Shown here in pieces: positions 12,540 through 18,104 of a stretch of 18,104 nucleotides of DNA; position 1 is the stretch's first letter; every line of letters begins with the position of its first letter. The DNA is from Patescibacteria group bacterium (lineage in GTDB: Bacteria; Patescibacteriota; Patescibacteriia; GCA-002772895), in the NCBI GenBank assembly GCA_018895765.1, contig JAHINX010000047.1:1-18104 (forward strand), in the 5' to 3' direction. The notes under the pieces were generated by a model that was not told the origin of the DNA, did no database searches, and saw nothing but the letters and a program-made list of their open reading frames with translations. Made by a program: the position numbers and the translations under genes.

Positions 12540-13280
12540 TTATTTTTTCTTTTTAGCAGCTGTGCCATTCGTAGCCTTCTTGAGGTTCGTAGCTTTATGC
12601 GAAGAACCTGGCGAAGAATTGGAAACTTTTTTTGAAACTGCTTTTGCCGTGCCCTTCGAAGCTTTATGCGTAGAAGGATTTTTTTCTTTTTTTTCAGCTT
12701 TTGGTTTTTCAGTTTTTTCTACTTTTTCTTTTTCTGTTTTTTTAATCGAAGAACCCGGGGCCAGTATTTCCATAAGCTTATCTATCTTTGCGCTTAATGC
12801 TTTTATCTGTTCTGCTGTTTCATTGGATCCTTTGCTTGTATTTTCGCCCTTTCCAAAGGTTGCAGCTTCTCCCTTTCCAAAGCATTTGTCGCAAAATATA
12901 GGCTTATCTCCGGTTGGTCTGAAAGGTACTTGGCAATCTTTTCCACATTTATCACAAATAGCGTCATGCATTTGTTTATCTCTTGCGCGAGGTCTATCAC
13001 CTCTGTCGTTATCAAATCTGTTTGATCTTCCGCCCCCGCTGTCTCTGCTAGACCTGCCACCGCCATTGTCTTGCTTTCCAAAGCAACTATTGCAGAATAC
13101 TGGTCTATCACCTGTTGGTCTAAAAGGAAGCTCACAACTGTCTCCACAGTCACTACAAGTAGCTCTGTGCATCATTGTAGGCCTGCCACCGTCTCTGCCA
13201 CCGCTTCTACCGCCAAAGCCACCACGGCTAAAGCCACCGCCCGATCTATTACCACTACCTGTTCTATTAAAATTTCCCAT
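12540..13280 (-). CDS. Tandem zinc-ribbon protein with Gly/Arg-rich head and Lys-rich tail
   Basis: The 246-residue protein has five parts. Residues 1-35 are Gly/Arg/Ser-rich with RGG-like repeats (SRGGFGGRSGGRDGG). The first zinc ribbon has Cys42, 45, 49, 63 and 66 around LPFRPTGDRPVFC. A second Gly/Arg-rich linker spans 72-100. A second, nearly identical ribbon has Cys109, 112, 116, 130 and 133 around VPFRPTGDKPIFC. A short helix (AEQIKALSAKIDKLMEILA) that may form a coiled coil leads into a 70-residue Lys/Ala/Ser tail resembling histone H1-like bacterial tails. Together this suggests a nucleic-acid-binding, probably RNA-binding protein; the exact role is unknown. It has a strong promoter and no Shine-Dalgarno, and a small hairpin (13295-13308) lies before the ATG. 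Confidence 0.75.
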   Translation of the reverse strand: MGNFNRTGSGNRSGGGFSRGGFGGRSGGRDGGRPTMMHRATCSDCGDSCELPFRPTGDRPVFCNSCFGKQDNGGGRSSRDSGGGRSNRFDNDRGDRPRARDKQMHDAICDKCGKDCQVPFRPTGDKPIFCDKCFGKGEAATFGKGENTSKGSNETAEQIKALSAKIDKLMEILAPGSSIKKTEKEKVEKTEKPKAEKKEKNPSTHKASKGTAKAVSKKVSNSSPGSSHKATNLKKATNGTAAKKKK

Positions 13281-13338
13281 AATTTTGTTATTAGAGGGCT
13301 ATTGCCCTATTTATATTAGTTAACGTGCAATTTATGTA

Positions 13339-13367
13339 AGAATACCACATTTCTAAATAAAAGTCAA
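13339..13367 (-). promoter_or_regulatory. Promoter of the tandem zinc-ribbon gene
   Basis: On the minus strand TTGACT (13362-13367), 17 bases, then TATTCT (13339-13344) with TGG just before it (extended -10). It combines a strong -35 with an extended -10, which suggests high expression. The leader is about 50 bases. Confidence 0.65.
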
Positions 13368-13418
13368 TAGGCTATGGTTTTAATTAATAAAAACGTTGAA
13401 TAATGTGTTTGTGGCGAA

Positions 13419-14870
13419 TTAGAACTTGTCTAATTCAAGATACTCATCAAACTCAATTTCTTTTACAAAGTCGGGCATATGGCTAACCATAATAATAGCG
13501 CCCTTGTATTCATTTATAGCCCGCGCGATAACAGGAATATGGCGAAAATTAATATGATTTGTTGGCTCATCCAGTACTAAGAGCCCGGGTTGCATTAAAA
13601 CAAGCTTAGCAAAAGATAATAGCCCTTTTTGGCCTTCAGATAAATCCCCTACTTTACGATCCATGAGTTCTCCAGTGATAAGAAAATTGGCAGCAATGGC
13701 TCGCATTCCTTGGATATCTTCTTTATCCTCTAAATTTTCTTGCAAAGAGTCAAAAACCGTACTATCAAAATCAAGCGTAGCAAAATCCTGGCTATAATAA
13801 CCCACGATTACCTCATCCATAATTGTGGCACCTTCGCTATTATTATCTACTAAAGTTCTAAGTAAAGTGCTTTTACCGATTCCGTTTGGACCAGAAATTA
13901 GCATGCGCGATTTTTGTCGTAATACTTTATTTACCTCTTTAATTATTGGTTCATGATTTTTGATAATTTTTACAGACTTTATTGTAACAACGTTTCCAAT
14001 AATTTCTTGATTTGGAATAGTAAAATCTCTAATAGTCCGGTCCTCTTTTATTACGTCAACTTTATTTTCTTCCATTTCCGCTGTTTCTTCTTTTAACTTT
14101 GACGCTAATTTTCTCATTTTACCACCTTTATTTGCGAAAAAATTAACTTTTTCTTTACGGTCTCTAATTTGTTTTTCCAATTGAGCATTTTTCATACGTT
14201 CTCTTTCAATTCTATTTTTTATCTCTTCAACTACGGAATAATAATCTCCAATATATGATTCCACTTTTTTTGTGTAAACGTCCAAATAAAGCACACCTTC
14301 GGTAAAAGAATTAAGAAAATCTGCGTCATGCGAAATAACAATAACGGTTTTTGTATACATTATTAAAAAATAAATAAGGTGCTCTATGCCCGCCTGATCC
14401 AAGTTATTGGTTGGCTCATCCAAAAGAAGAATGTCCGGATCCTGAATCAAGGCGAAGGCTAAAAGAACTCTTGCTTGTTGTCCACCTGATAAATCCCCCA
14501 CTAATCTATCTGTCGGAACGTCTAAGTTTACCGCTTCCATTACTTTGCTGATTTTACTTTTCAAATTAGTTGGAACTATTTCAAAGGCTTTGGCAAAATA
14601 TTGCTCTAGATTTAAACTAAAATCTTCTTTCGCTATAGCTTGAAGCGCAGTGCCGACTGTTGCATTATTAGTTATAAATATATTACCCTTTGTTGGTTTT
14701 AGTTTTTTTCTTATTAGATTAAAAATTGTGCTTTTCCCCGCTCCATTTTGTCCCATAAGCGTTAGTTTAGCGCCTTTGCGCACACCAAAACCAACCTCAT
14801 TTATAATCGGTTTTTTATGTTCATATTCAAATGTTGTTTCGTCAAATCTCAAAATTACTTCTTCTGTCAT
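13419..14870 (-). CDS. ABC-F family ATPase
   Basis: This is a soluble protein with two ATP-binding cassettes and no membrane domain, of the class that acts on ribosomes (translation factor or antibiotic protection). First cassette: Walker A GQNGAGKST (40-48), signature LSGGQQ (127-132), Walker B ILLLDEPTNNLD and switch His181. A charged helical linker (about 215-275, ERERMKNAQLEKQIRDRKEK) is the ABC-F interdomain linker. Second cassette: Walker A GPNGIGKST (327-335), signature LSEGQKG, Walker B LLVLDEPTNHI. At 483 residues it is shorter than Uup or EttA and lacks a C-terminal extension. The subfamily cannot be named from motifs alone. It is monocistronic, with no Shine-Dalgarno before the ATG. 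Confidence 0.9.
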   Translation of the reverse strand: MTEEVILRFDETTFEYEHKKPIINEVGFGVRKGAKLTLMGQNGAGKSTIFNLIRKKLKPTKGNIFITNNATVGTALQAIAKEDFSLNLEQYFAKAFEIVPTNLKSKISKVMEAVNLDVPTDRLVGDLSGGQQARVLLAFALIQDPDILLLDEPTNNLDQAGIEHLIYFLIMYTKTVIVISHDADFLNSFTEGVLYLDVYTKKVESYIGDYYSVVEEIKNRIERERMKNAQLEKQIRDRKEKVNFFANKGGKMRKLASKLKEETAEMEENKVDVIKEDRTIRDFTIPNQEIIGNVVTIKSVKIIKNHEPIIKEVNKVLRQKSRMLISGPNGIGKSTLLRTLVDNNSEGATIMDEVIVGYYSQDFATLDFDSTVFDSLQENLEDKEDIQGMRAIAANFLITGELMDRKVGDLSEGQKGLLSFAKLVLMQPGLLVLDEPTNHINFRHIPVIARAINEYKGAIIMVSHMPDFVKEIEFDEYLELDKF

Positions 14871-14892
14871 ATAATTTTGTTGGCACTAGAGT

Positions 14893-14921
14893 ATACTACA
14901 TGTTTTTTTGATAAAAGTCAA
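14893..14921 (-). promoter_or_regulatory. Probable promoter of the ABC-F gene
   Basis: On the minus strand TTGACT (14916-14921) is followed after 17 bases by TAGTAT (14893-14898), or after 20 bases by the better hexamer TATACT (14890-14895). The 11-base stretch TTGACTTTTAT is shared exactly with the promoter at 13339-13367. Confidence 0.5.
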
Positions 14922-14968
14922 TGGGGATACTCTCGCTCCCTTCGATTCCTTTTACAAACTGCTGCCAT

Positions 14969-14998
14969 CAAAAAACCGGCACAAGGCCGATTTTTAGA
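14969..14998. other. Terminator-like hairpin in the 14871-15081 intergenic region
   Basis: CGGC and GCCG flanked by an A-run and a T-run form a short hairpin that could terminate on either strand, yet no gene obviously ends here. Between it and 14925 the sequence is less AT-rich than usual for an intergenic region (CTCTCGCTCCCTTCGATTCC) and could be a gene relic or a small RNA. No tRNA cloverleaf can be formed from it. Confidence 0.35.
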
Positions 14999-15027
14999 GG
15001 ATGTTAGAACTAAAATTATATTAAACC

Positions 15028-15054
15028 TTGACGTAGTGGGTAAAAGTCTATAAT
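15028..15054 (+). promoter_or_regulatory. Probable promoter of the 15082-15506 gene pair
   Basis: TTGACG (15028-15033) and a perfect TATAAT (15049-15054) are separated by 15 bases, slightly short of the optimum. Confidence 0.5.
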
Positions 15055-15081
15055 CTATAAAATAGATAAGGAGGATGACTA

Positions 15082-15291
15082 ATGGCTGACAAAAACAAAA
15101 AAGTTCCTTATAAATATGGAGAAAAAATAGACCCCAACAATAAAGATAAGTTGTATATTCTATGCCCAGAATGTTGCGAATTTTGTTATTGCCCTTCTCA
15201 AGAAGATACAGACTTAATATGTCCAAATGGACACACTTGGCATCTTAAAAGAAAAGGCGGAGAAAGATTTATGACGAAAGGGAAGTGCTAA
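15082..15291 (+). CDS. Small zinc-ribbon protein
   Basis: The 69-residue protein has a lysine-rich N-terminus (MADKNKKVPYKYGEKI) and a zinc-ribbon-like core: CPECCEFCYCPS, then ICPNGHTWH. The CPxC and CPNGH pairs supply the likely ligands. The start is firm: AAGGAGG lies seven bases before the ATG. Its stop codon overlaps the start of the next gene (TAATG), so the two are translationally coupled. The function is unknown. Confidence 0.7.
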   Translation: MADKNKKVPYKYGEKIDPNNKDKLYILCPECCEFCYCPSQEDTDLICPNGHTWHLKRKGGERFMTKGKC

Positions 15292-15506
15292 TGTTTTGGA
15301 AATGGTTGTTAATATTTCTTTTTATGTCAATGGCTTTATTGGGGTTGATAGGGGGTTTCGGTGGATTAACCGACCATTTATCTGACAAACACGATAATTA
15401 TTGTTCTTTAACTTTTCATATTATTATGATAACCATAGGGGTAGTAGGTTTTATTTTTTACGGTTATACTTATTCAAAGTTAGATAATTCTAAAACTAAA
15501 AAGTAG
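15291..15506 (+). CDS. Small two-helix membrane protein
   Basis: The 71-residue protein has a first hydrophobic helix (about 2-24, WLLIFLFMSMALLGLIGGFGG), a short polar loop with DHLSDKHDNYC, a second helix (about 38-58, IIMITIGVVGFIFYGY) and a lysine-rich tail (KLDNSKTKK). The start is taken at the ATG overlapping the upstream stop; a GTG two codons earlier (15285) is possible. The unit ends in a terminator whose stem includes the stop codon. No family is recognised; it probably works with the zinc-ribbon protein encoded just before it. Confidence 0.65.
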   Translation: MFWKWLLIFLFMSMALLGLIGGFGGLTDHLSDKHDNYCSLTFHIIMITIGVVGFIFYGYTYSKLDNSKTKK

Positions 15507-15530
15507 ACAAAATAAGTCTACTTTTTTATT
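15498..15530 (+). terminator. Terminator of the 15082-15506 unit
   Basis: AAAAAGTAGAC (15498-15508) and GTCTACTTTTT (15516-15526) form an 11-bp stem with a 7-base loop, followed by T-rich sequence. The TAG stop lies in the left arm. Confidence 0.85.
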
Positions 15531-15577
15531 TAATTCTAGCCTCCCTTAAAATTAGCATGTGGGTTAGACAATATTAG

Positions 15578-15615
15578 AACCAAAAACTCCCCTAAAATTA
15601 GAGGAGAATTTGGTT
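15578..15615 (-). terminator. Terminator of the TPR/DUF6624/transglutaminase operon within a larger palindrome
   Basis: On the minus strand CTCCTCTA-ATTT-TAGGGGAG (15606-15587) forms an 8-bp stem with one G-T wobble, followed by TTTTT. The wobble becomes a mismatch on the plus strand, which points to minus-strand use. Outer arms AACCAAA/TTTGGTT extend the palindrome. Between it and the last gene (15616-15691) I see nothing coding. Confidence 0.65.
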
Positions 15616-15691
15616 ATATTTAAAACTACAGGGAACGAAGGTTTAAGATGGAACACATTGTCTCAAATTATTCTTGCGTGGAGGAGGGTGT

Positions 15692-16165
15692 TTACGTGCT
15701 TTGTTCCTTTTTCAAATCTTCCCAATCAACATATTCGCCGAGTCTGATATGATACGGCGTTAAAGCAAAGTTTTTTTTGGTTATATCAAACGGAACCCAT
15801 TCATTATCAAGCCAAACTTCAATCCAAGCATGGCGCATATTAGGGTTGTCTTTAATAAACATACCATTAATTAATTTTACTGACACGCCAAAATTTCGCA
15901 GGACCGAAGCGACGACCGTCGACATTGAACCGCAGGAACGCTGACGTTTTTCCAAAACTTCTTTAACTGAAATAAAGCGTGAGGTTTTAAAATCGTGAGT
16001 GGTAGTTATTGTGTGCAATTTGGAGTCAAACTCTTCTTTGATCGCCTGTAAAACTTCAATAATAAAAGATCGGTCAACTTTTTTCTTTTTGATCTTTTTT
16101 ATTTTATCCAGCAACCATTGGGGGCAATCGCTGGTATATAATCCAAGTTGTAAATATTTTTCCAA
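15692..16165 (-). CDS. Transglutaminase-like (cysteine protease fold) protein
   Basis: The 157-residue protein has the complete catalytic triad of the transglutaminase-like superfamily: Cys78 in RQRSCGSMSTVVASVLR, His112 in MRHAWIEVWL, and Asp127 in WVPFDITK. Bacterial members are mostly peptidases or amidases, less often cross-linkers. There is no signal peptide or membrane helix, so it should act in the cytoplasm. The start is uncertain: TTG at 16163-16165 is the best in-frame choice, with no Shine-Dalgarno, 16 bases after the DUF6624 stop, consistent with translational coupling. It is the last gene of the operon. Next to a graspetide-type ligase it could be a processing peptidase; that is inference. 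Confidence 0.75.
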   Translation of the reverse strand: MEKYLQLGLYTSDCPQWLLDKIKKIKKKKVDRSFIIEVLQAIKEEFDSKLHTITTTHDFKTSRFISVKEVLEKRQRSCGSMSTVVASVLRNFGVSVKLINGMFIKDNPNMRHAWIEVWLDNEWVPFDITKKNFALTPYHIRLGEYVDWEDLKKEQST

Positions 16166-16181
16166 TATACAAAATATCAGT

Positions 16182-16751
16182 TTATTTCTTAATACGCGCT
16201 GTCAGAGTTTTCAAGTCTTCCTCAACGGTAGTTTTAATACCAGCTTCTTTCCTTAAAGTATTAACATCTTTTAAATTTTCTACCGGGCGCAACTGCATCT
16301 TGCCTGTTTTTTTATCTCTAAAAAATTGCGTGCCATAAATCTGTTTTTTGTCATACCTGACTAAAATTCTATCCGTTAAGAATGCTTTTTCTTTTGGCGC
16401 AAAATTACAATTTTTCAAACAATCTTCTTGCAGCTTAACATCTTCATCTTGATGTTGAATAAGCAACCAAAAATAATATAAGCCGGCCTTGCCCAATATT
16501 TTCGCATTAGGGTAACCATAGTCCTCTATAATTCTATGCAATTTAGTATTATGAATCGCATCTAGAGAATATATTAAAAAATTGGCCATACTGAATCCTA
16601 ATTTAGTTTTCACGCTCACATTTTTTTCCACGGAACAAAAACTTGCCAATGGCTCATTTAAATTTTTATTAGCCATGGCCTGCGTCCTAATGTCCTGATC
16701 TATATCAAACATTTGTTTAATTTGCGAAACCATTTTTTTGTTTGTCGGCAT
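16182..16751 (-). CDS. DUF6624 family protein
   Basis: The 189-residue soluble protein has an early DQDIR (18-22), DAIHNTKLHRII with a following YGYP (64-81), the strongly conserved WLLIQHQDED (95-104), LTDRILV (125-131) and QIYGTQ (137-142). This order matches DUF6624, as I recall the family: D-Q-x2-R, GWP, WLLIQHAD and YGTQ. The function is unknown; conserved Asp, His and Gln residues suggest an enzyme or a metal-binding protein. The ATG lies three bases after the stop of the TPR-like gene, without a Shine-Dalgarno, so translation is probably coupled. The family name is recalled from motif memory, not from a search. Confidence 0.65.
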   Translation of the reverse strand: MPTNKKMVSQIKQMFDIDQDIRTQAMANKNLNEPLASFCSVEKNVSVKTKLGFSMANFLIYSLDAIHNTKLHRIIEDYGYPNAKILGKAGLYYFWLLIQHQDEDVKLQEDCLKNCNFAPKEKAFLTDRILVRYDKKQIYGTQFFRDKKTGKMQLRPVENLKDVNTLRKEAGIKTTVEEDLKTLTARIKK

Positions 16752-16754
16752 AAA

Positions 16755-17192
16755 TTAACCCAATTTCTTCTGTTTTAGAATTTCTCGATATCTCGCAAGT
16801 TCATTTTTAAAAATTTCTTCATTACTGCGCTTAATCGCTTTTTTATAATAATCAATTGCTAATTGCGATTTATTGGCGGCTCGATACAAATTTCCATAAT
16901 TGAATAGAACAATGGGGTCGTCTTTTGATTTTTTGCCTGCCAAATCAAGATACTTTTTTGCCAACCTAAATTTTTGTTGATGTTGATATATTAAATAAAT
17001 TTTTGATAAAATCTGGAGATAGTCGGGAGATTTTTGTGTATATTTTTTAAGTAGTTTTCGACAAATCAACAAAGCAGAAGACCAAAGTTTTCTTTGTTGC
17101 TCTTTATTCTTATTAAAGAGGGCTTTTTGGTCTAAATCCCAAGCCCTTTGAAGTGATTTTGAATCGGTTTTATTTGAGAGTAGTTGGCTCAT
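16755..17192 (-). CDS. TPR-like helical repeat protein
   Basis: Starting at the ATG 17190-17192 the protein has 145 residues. The C-terminal half has the spacing and residues of tetratricopeptide repeats: LSKIYLIYQHQQKFRLAKKY, then LFNYGNLYRAANKSQLAIDY followed by KKAI. The N-terminal half is helical and basic. Such proteins are usually partner-binding scaffolds. A longer reading frame upstream (to 17249) translates the terminator of the ATP-grasp gene and is rejected as N-terminus. It is the first gene of the operon with DUF6624 and the transglutaminase-like gene, under a promoter that sits inside the preceding terminator. Confidence 0.65.
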   Translation of the reverse strand: MSQLLSNKTDSKSLQRAWDLDQKALFNKNKEQQRKLWSSALLICRKLLKKYTQKSPDYLQILSKIYLIYQHQQKFRLAKKYLDLAGKKSKDDPIVLFNYGNLYRAANKSQLAIDYYKKAIKRSNEEIFKNELARYREILKQKKLG

Positions 17193-17205
17193 AAAATATG
17201 AATTT

Positions 17206-17234
17206 ATTATATAAATAAAAAGCAGAAGTTGCAA
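17206..17234 (-). promoter_or_regulatory. Promoter of the TPR/DUF6624/transglutaminase operon
   Basis: On the minus strand TTGCAA (17229-17234) is followed after exactly 17 bases by a perfect TATAAT (17206-17211). The -35 lies in the loop of the ATP-grasp gene terminator. The leader to the ATG (17192) would be only about 7 bases. Confidence 0.55.
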
Positions 17235-17246
17235 ATAGCTTCTGCT
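17213..17246 (-). terminator. Intrinsic terminator of the ATP-grasp gene
   Basis: On the minus strand AGCAGAAG and CTTCTGCT form an 8-bp stem with a 10-base loop, followed by TTTTATTT. It begins 7 bases after the stop codon. Confidence 0.75.
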
Positions 17247-17253
17247 CAAATAG

Positions 17254-18104
17254 TTATTCGCGGCTAAATAGTAGGTCTATTATAGCCGAAGAAATCGGTA
17301 GGCCGCTCATTTCTTCTATCCAAGCCCATTGGCCATTAGGATTGAGTTCGAGAAAATAGTATTTGTTATCTGGTGTCAGGATAAGATCAATTGCCCCAAA
17401 ATTTAGGTCGTAATGCTTAACAATTCTAACGCACATATCCTTTATGTGACTGGGCAAATTAAAGGGATGATGCGGAGTATTGTCAAGGTCATAATGCCGC
17501 CAGTCATCTTTGGTTTTTGAATTCGCTTGCGATTCAATTGCGCATGCAAAAACTTTATTATTTACAACCGTAACGCGCAATTCTATTTTCTTGGGTATGT
17601 ATTCCTGAAAAGTAGCTGGTGCGAGTTCTATATCTTGGATTCTTAGATCTTCAGAAGAAATCGGATTGGTGTAAATCATATTCCAACCATTTTCAGATTG
17701 AAAATGACTGGTAAAAACAGGTTTGATAATCGCCCGTTCCACCATTCTGCAAAAAGAGCGTGCTTCGTCAGGATTATTAGTGACTAATGTTCTCGGGCAC
17801 ATAAAGCCAATTCGGCGAGCAACTACCGATTGACTCCATTTATGCTTCGCTTTCTTAATTTTTGCCGGATGGTTAATCCAAAGCGGCCAATCCATTCCTT
17901 CCCACAAGGCATTTAGAATGTTCCAACTTTCTTCCAATGCATATTCCCTCGCGACACTATTTTTTACTGTACTTGAAATATGCGGATCGGCTGGGCGACG
18001 ATACCAAACGCTAGAAAAATCACGTAACAGATGGATCCTCCCTTTAATGTTTAACGAGGGTGCATCTGATAGCATAATGGACACTAGAGTTGGGAATTCT
18101 TCTG
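17254..18104 (-). CDS. Graspetide-type ATP-grasp ligase (MvdC/MvdD-like), 5' end outside the window
   Basis: It is predicted to use ATP to activate Asp/Glu side chains of a ribosomal peptide and join them to Thr/Ser/Lys as esters or amides. Family features: SSVWYRRP in the N-terminal domain, LWINHPAKIKKAKHKW, TLVTNNPDEA, a Lys in IIKPV for ATP, FQEYIPKKIELRVTVVN, DDWRHYDLD, and the metal site FGAIDLILTPD / FLELNPNGQWAW (Asp, Glu, Asn). These fit MvdC/MvdD-like peptide maturases better than RimK or D-Ala ligases. The frame stays open from the first in-frame GTG (18084) to the window edge with family-like residues (IPTLVSI), so the true start lies beyond 18104. A terminator follows. No precursor peptide was found nearby. 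Confidence 0.8.
   Translation of the reverse strand, partial: EEFPTLVSIMLSDAPSLNIKGRIHLLRDFSSVWYRRPADPHISSTVKNSVAREYALEESWNILNALWEGMDWPLWINHPAKIKKAKHKWSQSVVARRIGFMCPRTLVTNNPDEARSFCRMVERAIIKPVFTSHFQSENGWNMIYTNPISSEDLRIQDIELAPATFQEYIPKKIELRVTVVNNKVFACAIESQANSKTKDDWRHYDLDNTPHHPFNLPSHIKDMCVRIVKHYDLNFGAIDLILTPDNKYYFLELNPNGQWAWIEEMSGLPISSAIIDLLFSRE

Noticed and set aside
12562..13323. Plus-strand open frame of 253 codons
   Set aside because: Mirror image of the tandem zinc-ribbon gene; its Phe/Ser/Pro-rich translation is the complement of Lys/Gly-rich codons, and the minus frame has conserved Cys motifs and a promoter.
15651..15752. 34-codon plus-strand frame as a graspetide precursor
   Set aside because: It overlaps the transglutaminase-like gene, has no Shine-Dalgarno and lacks a repeated Thr/Lys-Asp/Glu core.
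17193..17249. N-terminal extension of the TPR-like protein as a membrane anchor
   Set aside because: The extra hydrophobic residues are a translation of the upstream terminator stem, T-run and promoter; the ATG at 17192 fits the promoter position.

Overview
The window looks like a piece of an AT-rich chromosome with a small-genome, Patescibacteria/CPR-like style. I base this on the class II ribonucleotide reductase carrying an intein, many short zinc-ribbon and small membrane proteins, small intergenic gaps, several genes without a Shine-Dalgarno sequence, and dispersed palindromic repeats. TGA is used as a normal stop, so the code appears to be 11 rather than the TGA-glycine code of some CPR lineages. 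The phylum assignment is an inference; no marker gene proves it.

Layout. 1-320: tRNA-Pro(CGG) on the minus strand, with its promoter lying across the end of cobO. 320-4640: a minus-strand unit of nrdJ (AdoCbl-dependent ribonucleotide reductase, interrupted by a 366-residue homing intein directly before the radical cysteine) and cobO (which makes adenosylcobalamin). It is preceded by a promoter, a DnaA-box-like 9-mer, an attenuator-like leader and a palindromic repeat. 4800-6428: a DEDDy exonuclease, a membrane protein and a small HNH-like protein, each with its own signals. 6474-7475: a plus-strand membrane-anchored clan GH-A glycosidase on an apparently leaderless transcript.

7526-8915 is visibly richer in G+C than its flanks. 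It holds a broken reverse transcriptase end, a recombinase-like fragment and an intact stand-alone 5'-3' exonuclease, and looks like acquired DNA. 8891-9844 carries three small minus-strand genes (unknown protein, half-size EamA/SMR-like transporter, two-helix membrane protein). 9939-10802 is an ATP-cone/PD-(D/E)XK nuclease fusion. 10886-11330 holds two coupled tiny zinc-ribbon genes, one of them only 57 codons. 11396-12049 is a pseudouridine synthase with a second apparently leaderless promoter, facing a phage-holin-4 family membrane protein across a shared terminator. 12540-13280 encodes a tandem zinc-ribbon protein with a Gly/Arg-rich head and a Lys-rich tail, and 13419-14870 an ABC-F ATPase.

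15082-15506 is a two-gene plus-strand unit (zinc ribbon and membrane protein). 15692-17192 is a tight minus-strand operon of a TPR-like protein, a DUF6624 protein and a transglutaminase-like protein. It lies directly downstream of a 5'-truncated ATP-grasp ligase of the graspetide (MvdC/MvdD-like) type that runs off the right end. This last block is the best candidate for an undescribed peptide-modification system; no precursor peptide is visible inside the window. The nrdJ leader and the intein position are the other strong points.
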